A DNA stretch of 64,000 nucleotides from Ichthyophis bannanicus (taxonomy: Eukaryota; Chordata; Amphibia; Gymnophiona; Ichthyophiidae): NCBI GenBank assembly GCA_033557465.1, contig CM066035.1, positions 896,613,309 to 896,677,308 of the forward strand, in the 5' to 3' direction. Each line of letters opens with the position of its first letter. Position 1 is the first letter of the stretch. Positions 63,001-64,000 of this stretch are shown piece after piece. A model generated the notes under the pieces. That model was not told where the DNA came from and did not search any database. It was given only the letters and a program-made list of their open reading frames with translations. Made by a program: the position numbers and the translations under genes.

Positions 63001-63639
63001 CATTCCCACCTCCCTGGTCCAGGGAAATTTCCTGTAGAAACTTAAGAAGTCCGAAGTAGCGCTGCCTGCTGTAATAATTTTGTTTAGGGAAAAAAAGGAG
63101 GGGGTGGAGGGGCATTTGAAAGGACCTAAGGCTGGCTGGCTGTCTTCCAGGATGGCTGGATTTTAGTTCATTTTAAGTTCTTTCTAGCTTGGAGGTCTGT
63201 AGGATTGCATCAATCCATTTGGCCAATTCCATTTTTGCCACCTGGAGCCAAGAGATATTGGAACCAAATTGAGCTTGTACATCCAGTAGAATTTACTTTG
63301 GATGGATTTTGATCTTCTTATTGTAAGGAACCTGATTAAAGTTGAAGAGTTTTGTTTTGATTATGTTGTATTAGTGCACATCCTGAAAGACGGTTGATCA
63401 AATGTATTAATGAATGTGAAGGCCATTTTCCCATTCTCATTTATCTATGCTATTCACCAACTCCTTCATTGGATTAGACGCTTTTCATTGAGAGAGAAGA
63501 TAAATTTTCTGCCTTTTATGAATTATGGGGGACATATTCAGTGGGTGGCGGCAGCTAGGCCAAACTTGCACTAAATTGATGGACTTCCTTTTGAGATCCT
63601 TTCTGTCAATTCTAAATGAAATTGCCTAAAATGATTGAG
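63001..63639. other. No recognised feature
   Basis: A short A/G-rich patch at 63090-63115; otherwise no assignable repeat or gene. Confidence 0.5.
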
Positions 63640-64000
63640 TCGCTTTCCACTGCAGCTTTTCCTGCTGCCTTTAAATATGATTTGTGATCACATTACTCCT
63701 CAAGAAACCTCTGTACCTTATCTAGCTTTGCTAATTATAGTCCTGTCTCCCTCCTTTCTTTTCCTTTCAGAGTACTGTAACATGCCATTCATTTTTGCTT
63801 CCTCGACTGGCTTGCATCTCAAGCCATTCTGCATCCATTCCATTTTGGCTTTCCTCCTCTTCATCCTATGGAGGCAGCCATGCCAAAGTCTCCAGCAGCC
63901 TCTTCATGGCCAAGAGTCTTTACTCAATTCTATCTTCTTTTGACCTGCCTGTTGCTTTTTGGCATCATTGATCTTGTCTACTCCTTTACACTTGTCCTCA
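63640..64000 (+). pseudogene. L2-like reverse transcriptase fragment, runs off window
   Basis: Plus-strand remnant of the N-terminal RT region. It shows CFLDWLASQAILHPFHFGFP PLHPMEAAM-type sequence (near 63805-63880). This aligns by eye with the minus-strand L2 segment CCLDFLTSQALLDPLQSGFR PLHSTETAL. Preceding codons resemble the NYSPVSLLPFL block typical of the clade. Stops and shifts are frequent. The next block (FDTIDH-like) is at about 63935-63980 in broken form. Confidence 0.6.

Overview
This window looks like repeat-dense chromosomal DNA from a vertebrate, most likely an amphibian; a caecilian is my best guess, by inference only. It has no bacterial-style genes. Nearly everything recognisable is transposable-element DNA. 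DIRS-type tyrosine-recombinase retrotransposons fill about two thirds of it. The rest includes L2-like and CR1-like LINEs, an L1-type ORF1 element, a Penelope-like element, a mariner, a hAT element, palindromic MITEs and a tRNA-derived SINE. Every protein-coding element is broken by stops, frameshifts or deletions.

DIRS cluster (1-49.9 kb, all plus strand). Seven substantial copies of one family (DIRS-A, here A1-A7) lie at 1-3888, 9769-15392, 15395-19028, 21640-23787, 25262-29597, 30806-35891 and 35979-41576. A solo right end of the same family is at 49749-49804. Related but distinct families are B1 (3891-9525), C1 (tail only, 23790-25006) and D1 (42979-49901). The A order is inverted terminal repeat (ITR), gag, RT-RNase H-DAM-like methyltransferase, tyrosine recombinase (YR), internal complementary region (ICR), right ITR with a 27-nt extension. 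Each reading frame is -1 relative to the one before. The ICR carries complements of both element ends, as expected for replication through a circular DIRS intermediate. A TT dinucleotide directly follows nearly every right end and precedes the three clean A-family left ends. Several copies abut another DIRS element directly.

Secondary insertions into this cluster are a LINE 3' end in B1 gag, a tRNA-SINE in A5 gag, a minus-strand LINE truncating A5, a palindromic MITE in C1, and a hAT element with an 8-bp target duplication plus an L2 tail in D1.

The right part (50-64 kb) holds CR1 fragments and a Penelope-like GIY-YIG endonuclease gene lying between ~686-bp inverted arms. One arm is split by an L1-type element with a 15-bp target duplication, a poly(A) tail, an ORF1 but no ORF2, and tandem 110-bp 5' monomers. 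A mariner (58289-59570) and a long minus-strand L2-like LINE (59757-63000) follow, and another L2-like RT remnant runs off the right edge. The only candidate for non-transposon coding sequence is a minus-strand stretch at about 42083-42600, which I could not identify.
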